Positions 1-7,038 of a stretch of DNA of 13,480 nt are shown here, piece by piece. Below the pieces are notes generated by a model, which was not told where the DNA came from, searched no databases, and worked only from the letters and a program-made list of their open reading frames with translations. Numbering within the stretch: the first letter of the stretch is position 1; each line of letters begins with the position of its first letter. Both the position numbers and the translations under genes were made by a program. Where the stretch lies: positions 1 to 13,480 of the forward strand of contig NTJK01000015.1 of assembly GCA_002457475.1 (NCBI GenBank), given 5' to 3'. Source of the DNA: Pelagibacterales bacterium MED-G43 (GTDB taxonomy: Bacteria; Pseudomonadota; Alphaproteobacteria; Pelagibacterales; Pelagibacteraceae).

Positions 1-151
<151 letters not shown>

Positions 152-448
152 TTATTTTTTACTTTTTGAAATTCCCATTATGTCTGACTCTTTCATAATG
201 CTGTATTCTTTACCGTCAATTTTTACTTCTGTTCCAGACCATTTTCCAAAAAGAACTATATCACCAATTTTTACATCCATTGGTGAAACTTTGCCTTCTT
301 CATTTTTAGCACCAGGTCCTACAGCTACAACCTCACCTTCTTGGGGTTTTTCTTTTGCAGTGTCAGGGATTATAATACCACCAGCAGTTTTCTCTTCGCT
401 GTCTAGAACTTTAATAAGCACACGATCGTGCAGGGGTCTAAATTTCAT
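152..448 (-). CDS. groES: Co-chaperonin GroES (98 aa)
   Basis: GroES is the heptameric 10-kDa lid that closes the GroEL chamber in the cytoplasm. The protein begins [13 protein letters not shown], the family start. It has the mobile loop around residues 16-32 with the hydrophobic Ile-Ile-Ile at 25-27 that docks on GroEL, followed by GEVVAVGPG at 38-46 and a typical C-terminal strand region. At 98 residues it matches the usual length of 95-105. An in-frame ATG two codons upstream (454) would add Met-Tyr, but the AGGAG at 458-462 lies only 3 nt from it and 9 nt from the ATG at 448, which also gives the canonical N-terminus, so 448 was chosen. It is the first gene of the groESL operon and sits directly behind an RpoH-type promoter. 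Confidence 0.96.
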   Translation of the reverse strand: MKFRPLHDRVLIKVLDSEEKTAGGIIIPDTAKEKPQEGEVVAVGPGAKNEEGKVSPMDVKIGDIVLFGKWSGTEVKIDGKEYSIMKESDIMGISKSKK

Positions 449-457
449 ATACATTTT

Positions 458-462
458 CTCCT
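458..462 (-). promoter_or_regulatory. Ribosome binding site of groES (decides the start)
   Basis: On the minus strand this reads AGGAG. Two in-frame ATGs follow: one after 3 nt (454), too close for normal initiation, and one after 9 nt (448), well spaced. It therefore supports the shorter 98-residue GroES. Confidence 0.7.
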
Positions 463-483
463 ATAAATTTTTATGTAGTGTTG

Positions 484-514
484 ATATGGTATGTTTTAAT
501 AAGATTTCAAGGGG
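484..514 (-). promoter_or_regulatory. Heat-shock (RpoH/sigma-32-type) promoter of groESL
   Basis: Read on the minus strand the region gives CCCCTTGAAA (complement of 505-514), 15 nt of spacer, then CCATAT (complement of 484-489). This agrees with the sigma-32 pattern known from proteobacteria: a -35 of CTTGAAA and a C-rich -10 of the CCCCATnT / CyTATnT kind at 11-17 nt spacing. The predicted start of transcription lies about 30 nt upstream of the groES ATG. I saw no CIRCE inverted repeat (the HrcA site GCACTC-N9-GAGTGC) between 449 and 580, so control looks like RpoH activation rather than HrcA repression. The match is direct; use by RpoH is inferred. Confidence 0.75.
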
Positions 515-580
515 CAAATATCATTAAAAAGACCTAAAAATACGTTATTTTATGAGCATAAAGAAGAGAGAATAAGCAAA

Positions 581-1387
581 TTGAAAGAACTTAACCATTT
601 ATCAGATATATACAAAAACTATGACACCTTTGTAATAGATTTATGGGGCGTGATACATAACGGTGTGATGCTTAATCCAAAAGCAATTGAGGTCATTAAG
701 CAATTAAAAAATAACTCAAAGAAAATTGTATTTTTATCAAATGCACCAAGGCCTAGCTCAAGGGTAGTCGAGTTTTTATTAAAAATGAATATGGACAAGA
801 AATATCTTTCAAATGTTATGACCTCGGGTGAAGCTGCCATGCATGCAATAAATAAAAATCAGTTTGGCAAGACATTTTATCATTTAGGTCCACCGAGAGA
901 TACTTCTGTTTTTGAGAAAGTAAAAGATAATAAAACTGATCTTGAAAAATGTGACTTTATTTTATGTACAGGTTTATTTGATGAGTGCGAAAATGACCTA
1001 GAATATTATAAAAAACTTTTAAAAAATTATGTTTCTAAAAAATTAATCTGCACAAATCCAGATTTGACAGTTCACAGAGGTAATGTAGAAGAACTGTGCG
1101 CTGGGTCTATAGCAAGAATTTTTGAAGAATTAGGGGGAGAGGTAGTATATTTTGGAAAACCTCATAAAGAGATATACAAAATGTGCTTTAATTCAGATGA
1201 AAAAGTTTTAGCGATAGGTGACAACTTAAGAACAGATATTAAAGGAGCTAATAATTTAAACGTAGATTGTATATTTATATCAGATGGAGTTCATCGAGAT
1301 GAATTTAAAGGTGCTTCAGAGCTAGAAAGTCTTCTAGAAAAATATAAAGTAAAAGCAAACTTTTTTCAAAAAGAATTTAAATGGTAA
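581..1387 (+). CDS. HAD-superfamily class IIA hydrolase, TIGR01459-like (268 aa)
   Basis: A cytosolic HAD-fold phosphatase-like enzyme of unknown substrate, of the subfamily found mainly in Alphaproteobacteria. Motif I is FVIDLWGVIHNG with the nucleophile Asp20; the usual second Asp of DxD is Trp22, which I recall as characteristic of this subfamily (DxWGV). Motif II is FLSN (Ser53), motif III is the Lys of FGKP (Lys193) and motif IV is GDNLRTD (Asp214, Asp219). The region between motifs II and III, about residues 75-175, fits a C2 cap. The start is a TTG at 581, because no ATG or GTG lies in frame upstream and the next Met (30) would remove motif I; a weak AAGAAGAGAG lies about 10 nt upstream. 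It is the first gene of the six-gene plus-strand operon and its stop overlaps the ribF start. The substrate cannot be told from sequence. Confidence 0.88.
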   Translation: MKELNHLSDIYKNYDTFVIDLWGVIHNGVMLNPKAIEVIKQLKNNSKKIVFLSNAPRPSSRVVEFLLKMNMDKKYLSNVMTSGEAAMHAINKNQFGKTFYHLGPPRDTSVFEKVKDNKTDLEKCDFILCTGLFDECENDLEYYKKLLKNYVSKKLICTNPDLTVHRGNVEELCAGSIARIFEELGGEVVYFGKPHKEIYKMCFNSDEKVLAIGDNLRTDIKGANNLNVDCIFISDGVHRDEFKGASELESLLEKYKVKANFFQKEFKW

Positions 1388-2295
1388 TGAAAATTTATAA
1401 TAATGCAAATTTAAGTCGCAAACATCTTAACGGCGTAATAGCTATAGGTAACTTTGATGGATTACACATTGGTCATCAAAAAGTTATAAGAGAAGCAAGA
1501 CAAAAAGCTAAAAAATTTAAATTACCTCTAGGTGTTATGACTTTCGAGCCTGTACCTGTAATGTTTTTTAGTAAAAAAAAAAAAGACCACAGAATAAATT
1601 CACTTCAACAAAAAAAGTCTCAACTTAAAAAATTAAAATTAGATTTTTTGATAATAATTAAGTTTAACAAAAAATTTTCATCTTTATCACCAGAGCAATT
1701 TATTAGTAAAATTATTAATAAAAAGACAAAATGTAGATATTTATATGTTAGTAGAAATTTTAAATTTGGCTTTAAACGTCGTGGTAATATAAAAACTTTA
1801 AAAAAATTCGAGGAAGAATTCAATTACAAAAATATAATAACCAATCCTTTTAAAAAAAATAAAAAAACTATTTCATCCACAATCATAAGAAAAAAAATTA
1901 GAGCAGGTAAAATTGAGGAAATAAATAAATTATTAAATCGTTTTTGGTGTATTGAAGGAAAAGTCATTAAAGGAAAAAAAAGGGGACGTAAAATAGGTTT
2001 TCCTACATGCAATATGACTCTAAATGATTATGTTATTCCCAAGCTTGGCGTATATGCAGTAAAAGTTAATTTTGACAATCTTAACAAAGCAGGTATTGCT
2101 AATATAGGTTATAGGCCGACATTTAAGGGCCAAAGTCTATTATTAGAAACAAATATCTTTGGAATTAGCAAAAATTTATATAATAAAGTAATTAGTGTAA
2201 GTTTTAAAAAATTTATAAGACCAGAAAAAAAATTTAAGAATTTTGAATATTTAAAAAAACAAATAAAACTTGATATAAAGCAAGCAAAAAAATAA
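1387..2295 (+). CDS. ribF: Bifunctional riboflavin kinase / FAD synthetase RibF
   Basis: RibF phosphorylates riboflavin to FMN and adenylates FMN to FAD in the cytoplasm. In the 302-residue form (start 1387) the N-terminal adenylyltransferase domain has GNFDGLHIGH at residues 21-30, the nucleotide-binding motif, VSRNFKFGFKRRG near 121-133, and the ISSTIIRKKI segment near 162-171. The C-terminal riboflavin kinase domain has RGRKIGFPTCN (199-209, the PTxN metal/phosphate site) and LLETN near 252-256, with Glu254 as the likely base. An in-frame ATG at 1381 would add Met-Val. I prefer 1387 because it makes a TAATG junction with the HAD stop and yields MKIYNN as the N-terminus; neither start has a clear Shine-Dalgarno. 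Oddities: the family's conserved Asp in the xDFxFG motif reads Asn here, and 12 consecutive A's encode Lys-Lys-Lys-Lys at 1573-1584. Confidence 0.93.
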   Translation: MKIYNNANLSRKHLNGVIAIGNFDGLHIGHQKVIREARQKAKKFKLPLGVMTFEPVPVMFFSKKKKDHRINSLQQKKSQLKKLKLDFLIIIKFNKKFSSLSPEQFISKIINKKTKCRYLYVSRNFKFGFKRRGNIKTLKKFEEEFNYKNIITNPFKKNKKTISSTIIRKKIRAGKIEEINKLLNRFWCIEGKVIKGKKRGRKIGFPTCNMTLNDYVIPKLGVYAVKVNFDNLNKAGIANIGYRPTFKGQSLLLETNIFGISKNLYNKVISVSFKKFIRPEKKFKNFEYLKKQIKLDIKQAKK

Positions 2296-2296
2296 A

Positions 2297-5020
2297 ATGT
2301 CCAAAGATACTTTGCAATTACCTAAAACAGCTTTTTCTATGAAAGCTAGCTTGCCGAATAAAGAACCGGAAATTTTAAAAAAATGGGAAAAAAATAAAAT
2401 TTTTGACAAATTAAGAAAAAATTCCATAGGTAAAGAAAAATTTGTCTTACATGATGGCCCCCCGTATGCAAATGGCCATATACATATGGGAACTGCTCTT
2501 AATAAAATTTTGAAGGACATGATAACTCGTTTCCATCAAATGAATGGAAAAGACTCTGTTTATGTTCCAGGATGGGATTGTCATGGACTGCCTATAGAAT
2601 GGAAGATTGAGGAACAATACAAGAAAAAGAAAAAAAACAAGGATGAAATTCCAATTAAAGATTTTAGACAAGAGTGTAGAGAATTTGCAAAAAGCTGGAT
2701 TGATGTACACATAAAAGAGTTCAAGCGATTAGGTGTAGTAGGAGATTTTGAAAATTATTATTCCACTATGAGCTATGAAGCTGAAGCTCAAATAGTAAGA
2801 GAATTAGGTAAATTTCTATTAGACGGGAGTTTATACCAAGGCTTTAAACCAGTTTTATGGTCAACAGTAGAAAAGACAGCCTTAGCTGATGCAGAAGTTG
2901 AATATTTAGATCACACTTCTAATACAATATACGTGGCTTTTAAGATTAAAGACACAAGTAAAGATTTTTTAAAAGATGCTAGCATTATTATTTGGACTAC
3001 AACGCCTTGGACAATTCCAGCTAACAAAGCATTAGCCTATAATAGTGATATAGAATACTCAGTTTTAGAAGTCGAAGATCTTGAACATTTTAAAGACAAA
3101 AAGATTGTAGTAGCAAATAATCTTATTAGTTCGATCATTAAAGAATGCTCTATAAAAAATTACAAAGAGTTAAAAACTTTCAAAGGATCTGAATTTAAAG
3201 GAACTATCTGTAGCCATCCATTTGTTAAGATGAATTATGATTATGATGTGCCAATGTTAGATGCCCAATTTGTAAATTTAGATCAAGGAACAGGAATTGT
3301 ACATTGTGCTCCAAGTCATGGTCCAGATGATTTTAATTTATGTTTAAAGAATAACATACCTTCTTTATACACCGTTGATAATGCAGGTCTTTATACTAAG
3401 GAGATACCTTATTTTACAAACACTCATATATTTAAGGCAGATCCTATTGTAATAGAAAAGTTGAAAGAACAAAATAAATTACTTAAAAACGACAAACTCA
3501 ATCATAGTTACCCTCATTCCTGGAGGTCTAAAGCACCTCTGATTTATAGAGCAACTCCCCAATGGTTTATTTCAATGCAAAAAAATGAACTAAGAAATAA
3601 AGCTATTAAAGCTATCAATGATACAGTTTTTTATCCTAATAAAGGAAAAGAGAGACTGCTTTCAATGGTTGAAGGAAGACCAGACTGGTGTGTTTCTCGT
3701 CAAAGAGTTTGGGGAGTTCCGTTACCGATCTTTATTAATAAAAAAACGAGAGAACCTCTGAGAGACAAAAAAGTCATAGATAGAATAGCTTCAATTTATG
3801 AAAAACAAGGATCTGATTGCTGGTTTACAGATGACCCTAAAATATTTTTAGGCAGTGAATATAACCCAAACGATTACGAAAAATTAAATGATATTGTTGA
3901 AGTGTGGTTTGATAGTGGATCAACACATAGTTTTGTTTTAGAAAAAAGAAAAGATTTAAAATGGCCAGCAGACATGTATTTAGAAGGTTCTGATCAACAT
4001 AGAGGTTGGTTTCATTCATCTTTACTAGAGTCTTGCGGAACAAGAGGGAAAGCTCCATTTGAAAGCATACTTTCGCATGGCTTTGTTGTGGATGGCAAAG
4101 GGATGAAAATGTCGAAATCAACGGGTAACGTGATTTCACCTGAAGATATTTTAAAAAATTATGGCGCTGATATTCTTAGAGTTTGGGTTGCCTCCTCTGA
4201 TTATGCGGAAGATTTAAGAATTGATAAAAGTATTTTGACTCAACATGCAGAGTCATACAGAAAAATAAGAAATACCTTTAGATTTATGTTGGGAAACTTA
4301 AAGGACAAATATGAAAAACAAGATTTTGAGAAAATAGACTTAAAAGAACTTGATGAGTTAGAACAATATATATTGCATAAAATTTATCAAATAAGTAAAT
4401 CTGTAGAAGTAAACTTAAAAAATTATAATTTTCATAAGTTATATAAAGAATTATTAAATTTTTGCACTTTAGATCTTTCATCTTTTTATTTTGATATAAG
4501 AAAAGATGTTCTTTATTGTGATGGTCTTGACTCAAAAAAAAGAATTAACTGTGTCAAAATTTTAAATATAATTTTAGAAAGCTTACTTAAATGGTTTGCT
4601 CCAATTTTAGTTTTTACAACCGACGAAGTATATAGTTTGGTAAATAAAGACGAAAAAAATATACATGAGCTTTCTTTTGTAGATGTCCCAAAAAAGTGGG
4701 AGAATAAAAAATTAAATGATAAATGGGATCAATTGTTTAAGATTAAACAGGAAGTTAATATAGCAATAGAAGCAAAAAGATCATCAAAAGAGATCGGATC
4801 AAGTCTAGAGGCTGAAGTTAAGTTAAGTGTAAATGTGAATAAATTTGAGTTTTTAAAAAATTTAGATCTAGCAGAGTATCTTATTACATCTAAAGCAGAA
4901 AAAATTCTTTCAGAAAATGAAGAAATAAAAATTGAGGTGAATAAAGCAAAAGGCAATAAATGTCCTAGATGTTGGAAAATTTTAGAACAAAGCTGCACCA
5001 GATGTTCCGACCTAATTTAA
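2297..5020 (+). CDS. ileS: Isoleucyl-tRNA synthetase (907 aa)
   Basis: A class I aminoacyl-tRNA synthetase that charges tRNA-Ile in the cytoplasm. The Rossmann catalytic domain carries PPYANGHIHMG, with the HIGH-type signature GHIH at residues 60-63, and KMSKS at 604-608. Between them lies the CP1 editing domain, including WTTTPWTIP near residues 233-241. The C-terminus has a compact zinc-binding pair, CPRC and CTRC (Cys889, 892, 900, 903), like the bacterial IleS1 zinc ribbon. The length is slightly below the roughly 930-940 of enterobacterial IleS, and all core motifs are present. The ATG lies 1 nt after the ribF stop with no Shine-Dalgarno, so translation is probably coupled. The bacterial-type enzyme with a C-terminal zinc site is expected to be mupirocin-sensitive (inference). 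Confidence 0.97.
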   Translation: MSKDTLQLPKTAFSMKASLPNKEPEILKKWEKNKIFDKLRKNSIGKEKFVLHDGPPYANGHIHMGTALNKILKDMITRFHQMNGKDSVYVPGWDCHGLPIEWKIEEQYKKKKKNKDEIPIKDFRQECREFAKSWIDVHIKEFKRLGVVGDFENYYSTMSYEAEAQIVRELGKFLLDGSLYQGFKPVLWSTVEKTALADAEVEYLDHTSNTIYVAFKIKDTSKDFLKDASIIIWTTTPWTIPANKALAYNSDIEYSVLEVEDLEHFKDKKIVVANNLISSIIKECSIKNYKELKTFKGSEFKGTICSHPFVKMNYDYDVPMLDAQFVNLDQGTGIVHCAPSHGPDDFNLCLKNNIPSLYTVDNAGLYTKEIPYFTNTHIFKADPIVIEKLKEQNKLLKNDKLNHSYPHSWRSKAPLIYRATPQWFISMQKNELRNKAIKAINDTVFYPNKGKERLLSMVEGRPDWCVSRQRVWGVPLPIFINKKTREPLRDKKVIDRIASIYEKQGSDCWFTDDPKIFLGSEYNPNDYEKLNDIVEVWFDSGSTHSFVLEKRKDLKWPADMYLEGSDQHRGWFHSSLLESCGTRGKAPFESILSHGFVVDGKGMKMSKSTGNVISPEDILKNYGADILRVWVASSDYAEDLRIDKSILTQHAESYRKIRNTFRFMLGNLKDKYEKQDFEKIDLKELDELEQYILHKIYQISKSVEVNLKNYNFHKLYKELLNFCTLDLSSFYFDIRKDVLYCDGLDSKKRINCVKILNIILESLLKWFAPILVFTTDEVYSLVNKDEKNIHELSFVDVPKKWENKKLNDKWDQLFKIKQEVNIAIEAKRSSKEIGSSLEAEVKLSVNVNKFEFLKNLDLAEYLITSKAEKILSENEEIKIEVNKAKGNKCPRCWKILEQSCTRCSDLI

Positions 5021-5021
5021 A

Positions 5022-5522
5022 ATGAATTTTTCAATCAGCTTTAGAGAATTTAAAAACTATTTATTTAAAAAAGATAATTTATTTTTCTTAATATTTGCAA
5101 TAATTATTTTTTTTTTAGATAGACTGTCAAAGTTGAAGATAATTAATAATCTTGATGAAGCTCCTTATTATGTGAATGATTATATTAATTTTGACCTTGT
5201 CTGGAACATAGGAATTGGTTTTGGGCTTTTAAGCACAAATTCTTCTTTACTTTACAACTTTGTTACAACGCTCATTGGAATAGTAATAATATTCCTAATT
5301 TATTTTTTAATAATATCGAGTAAATTAGATAAATTTATTTATTCTATCATTATGGGTGGAGCGATAGGAAACTTTTATGATCGAATCATATACAAAGCTG
5401 TACCAGATTTTATAGACATACATTATGGTGATTTTCACTGGTTTACTTTCAACATAGCGGATATATTTATTTCCATAGGTATTATAGTGTATTTACTTAA
5501 GGACTTAGTTTTTAAAAAATGA
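5022..5522 (+). CDS. lspA: Lipoprotein signal peptidase (signal peptidase II)
   Basis: An inner-membrane aspartyl protease that removes the signal peptide of prolipoproteins just before the lipid-modified Cys. The 166-residue length fits the family. Conserved blocks are FFLDRLSK (30-37), VWNIGIGFG (60-68, the NxGxAFG block with Gly in place of Ala), GGAIGNFYDR (112-121), VPDFIDIH (127-134) and FNIADIFIS (143-151). The catalytic dyad is Asp129 and Asp147, 18 residues apart as in E. coli LspA. Four hydrophobic membrane segments are visible, roughly 20-33, 60-72, 79-98 and 143-160, with a shorter hydrophobic stretch near 105-116. The start lies 1 nt after the ileS stop, and the ileS-lspA order is common in proteobacteria. 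Its stop overlaps the next gene, a predicted lipoprotein that LspA would process. Confidence 0.96.
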   Translation: MNFSISFREFKNYLFKKDNLFFLIFAIIIFFLDRLSKLKIINNLDEAPYYVNDYINFDLVWNIGIGFGLLSTNSSLLYNFVTTLIGIVIIFLIYFLIISSKLDKFIYSIIMGGAIGNFYDRIIYKAVPDFIDIHYGDFHWFTFNIADIFISIGIIVYLLKDLVFKK

Positions 5523-5833
5523 ACAGGTTATTTTTAACAATATTATTTCTTTTTACTGTTTCATGCCAAAGCATGGGAGACGCAAAAAAAGTTTTGACCA
5601 ATCAAAAGATAAAAACAGCAGATGAATTTTTAGTTAAAAAAAAAGAACCATTAGAACTTCCTCCAGAATATAACAAAATACCTGAACCAGGTTCTATTGA
5701 GGTAAAAGAAGATAAAAAACTTTCAGAGAATGAAAAAATAAAAAAAATTTTGAAAGCACCCGCTACAGAAGATATTAACAATAAGAACGCAAGTTCAACA
5801 GAAAAAGCAATTCTAAATAAAATTCGTAAGTGA
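5519..5833 (+). CDS. Small BamF-like (DUF3035-type) lipoprotein, 104 aa
   Basis: A predicted lipoprotein. The N-terminus MNRLFLTILFLFTVSC is a short basic-hydrophobic signal peptide ending in a lipobox-like TVSC with Cys16 as the modified residue; Thr at -3 is unusual, Leu being the norm. After the Cys, residues 33-58 carry ADEFLV, then EPLELPPEY, then PEPG, which fits the DUF3035 pattern of PDEFxV...PLxxPPxF...PxPG. That family includes BamF, an alphaproteobacterial accessory lipoprotein of the outer-membrane beta-barrel assembly (BAM) complex. The C-terminal half is polar, Lys/Glu-rich and probably disordered. The gene overlaps lspA by an ATGA and pgi by a GTGA, so it is translated in line with both. 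The lspA neighbourhood supports the call, because DUF3035 genes often follow lspA in Alphaproteobacteria. The family assignment rests on this short motif only; function in BAM is inferred. Confidence 0.75.
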   Translation: MNRLFLTILFLFTVSCQSMGDAKKVLTNQKIKTADEFLVKKKEPLELPPEYNKIPEPGSIEVKEDKKLSENEKIKKILKAPATEDINNKNASSTEKAILNKIRK

Positions 5834-7038
5834 AAGAAAATAAATTATTTTTAAGTAGTAAAATTGTAAATTTAAAGAATTATTCTTTAAAAAAATTATC
5901 AAGAAGATTCGATAAAGCATTTTTTGAAATAGATAAAAAATTTAGCAACTCACAAAATTTTTTTAATTTATTTAGCAAAAACTATAAATTTAGCTTTAAA
6001 TCAAAAGAACTTAATAAGTTTAAAAAGTTTAAAAAAATTGCTTTAATTGGAATGGGTGGATCGATTCTTGGCTCAATGGCTATACATAATATATTTGAAA
6101 ATAAAATTAGAAAAAAACTTTACTTTTTTGATGATCTTAACGAAAAGAAGTTATTAAATTTTAAAAAAAGAGAAAACTTAAATAAAGTGCTTTTTTTGAT
6201 AATATCAAAATCAGGAAACACTATTGAGACTTTAGCAAATACTTTTTCATTAGAAATTTTAAAAAAAAATGCAAAAAATGTCATAATAATTTCAGAAAAA
6301 AAAAATAATCAATTGTATGCGCTGTCTAAAAAATTAAATTTATTTTTTATTGAACATAAACACTTTATTGGGGGAAGGTATTCCGTACTATCGGAAGTAG
6401 GTATAATTCCAGCTTATTTAATGGGCTTAGATGTTAATAAACTTAGATCTAATATTACAGGTGTTTTAAAGAAAAATAAAATGCCACTGCGAGAAAATTC
6501 AATAAAATTAACGAATTTATTAAATTCAAAACAGTTTAACAGTTTAATTTTATTAAATTACGCTCCACAATTAGAAAAATTTCTTTTCTGGTGCCAGCAA
6601 TTAATTGCTGAAAGCTTAGGAAAAAAATTCAAAGGTTTCCTACCTGTAGTTTCAAGTGCGCCAAGAGATCATCATAGTTTATTACAATTATATCTAGACG
6701 GACCAAAGGATAAACTTTTTTATATTTTTAGCTGTGACGAACAAGTAAAACAAAAAATTAATATTAAAAAAAAGTTTAATTCTAAAAGTTATTTGAATAA
6801 AAAAAGTCTTAGTTTTATAAAAAATGCTCAAAAAAATGCTTTAATTAAATCATTCAATAAATACAAAATACCGTTCAGAGAGTTTAAGATAAGAAAAATT
6901 AATGAGGTTATTCTGGGTGAATTATTTTCATATTTTATTTTTGAAACAATTATAGTGGGAAAATTAGCTAAAATTAATCCTTTTGACCAACCAGCTGTAG
7001 AACAAGTTAAAATTTTTACAAAAAATTATCTCAAGTAA
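5830..7038 (+). CDS. pgi: Glucose-6-phosphate isomerase, short form (402 aa)
   Basis: Interconverts glucose 6-phosphate and fructose 6-phosphate in the cytoplasm. Two SIS-type sugar-phosphate domains are visible: GMGGS at residues 74-78, SKSGNTIET at 126-134 and GGRYS at 181-185. The catalytic residues are a Glu in the QLIAESLG segment (Glu261), a His in PRDHHS (281-282) and Lys394 in FDQPAVEQVK at the C-terminus. At 402 residues it is shorter than the usual 445-550, with a reduced N-terminal region, yet all active-site blocks are present. The start is a GTG at 5830 overlapping the upstream stop as GTGA; there is no Shine-Dalgarno. It ends the plus-strand operon, and its last 8 nt overlap the convergent rsmD. 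SAR11 genomes are reported to lack a standard phosphofructokinase, so a gluconeogenic or sugar-phosphate supply role is likely (inference). Confidence 0.93.
   Translation: MKENKLFLSSKIVNLKNYSLKKLSRRFDKAFFEIDKKFSNSQNFFNLFSKNYKFSFKSKELNKFKKFKKIALIGMGGSILGSMAIHNIFENKIRKKLYFFDDLNEKKLLNFKKRENLNKVLFLIISKSGNTIETLANTFSLEILKKNAKNVIIISEKKNNQLYALSKKLNLFFIEHKHFIGGRYSVLSEVGIIPAYLMGLDVNKLRSNITGVLKKNKMPLRENSIKLTNLLNSKQFNSLILLNYAPQLEKFLFWCQQLIAESLGKKFKGFLPVVSSAPRDHHSLLQLYLDGPKDKLFYIFSCDEQVKQKINIKKKFNSKSYLNKKSLSFIKNAQKNALIKSFNKYKIPFREFKIRKINEVILGELFSYFIFETIIVGKLAKINPFDQPAVEQVKIFTKNYLK

Noticed and set aside
449..580. A sigma-70 promoter for the plus-strand operon
   Set aside because: Several AT-rich -10-like hexamers occur, but none pairs with a credible -35 at 16-18 nt, so no site is called although a promoter must exist here.
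1388..1480. FMN riboswitch or other leader RNA near ribF
   Set aside because: ribF overlaps the upstream gene and has no leader; no conserved RFN-like sequence was seen.
5519..5833. Horizontal transfer of the small lipoprotein gene
   Set aside because: Its composition resembles its neighbours and it overlaps both flanking genes, which fits a long-standing operon member.
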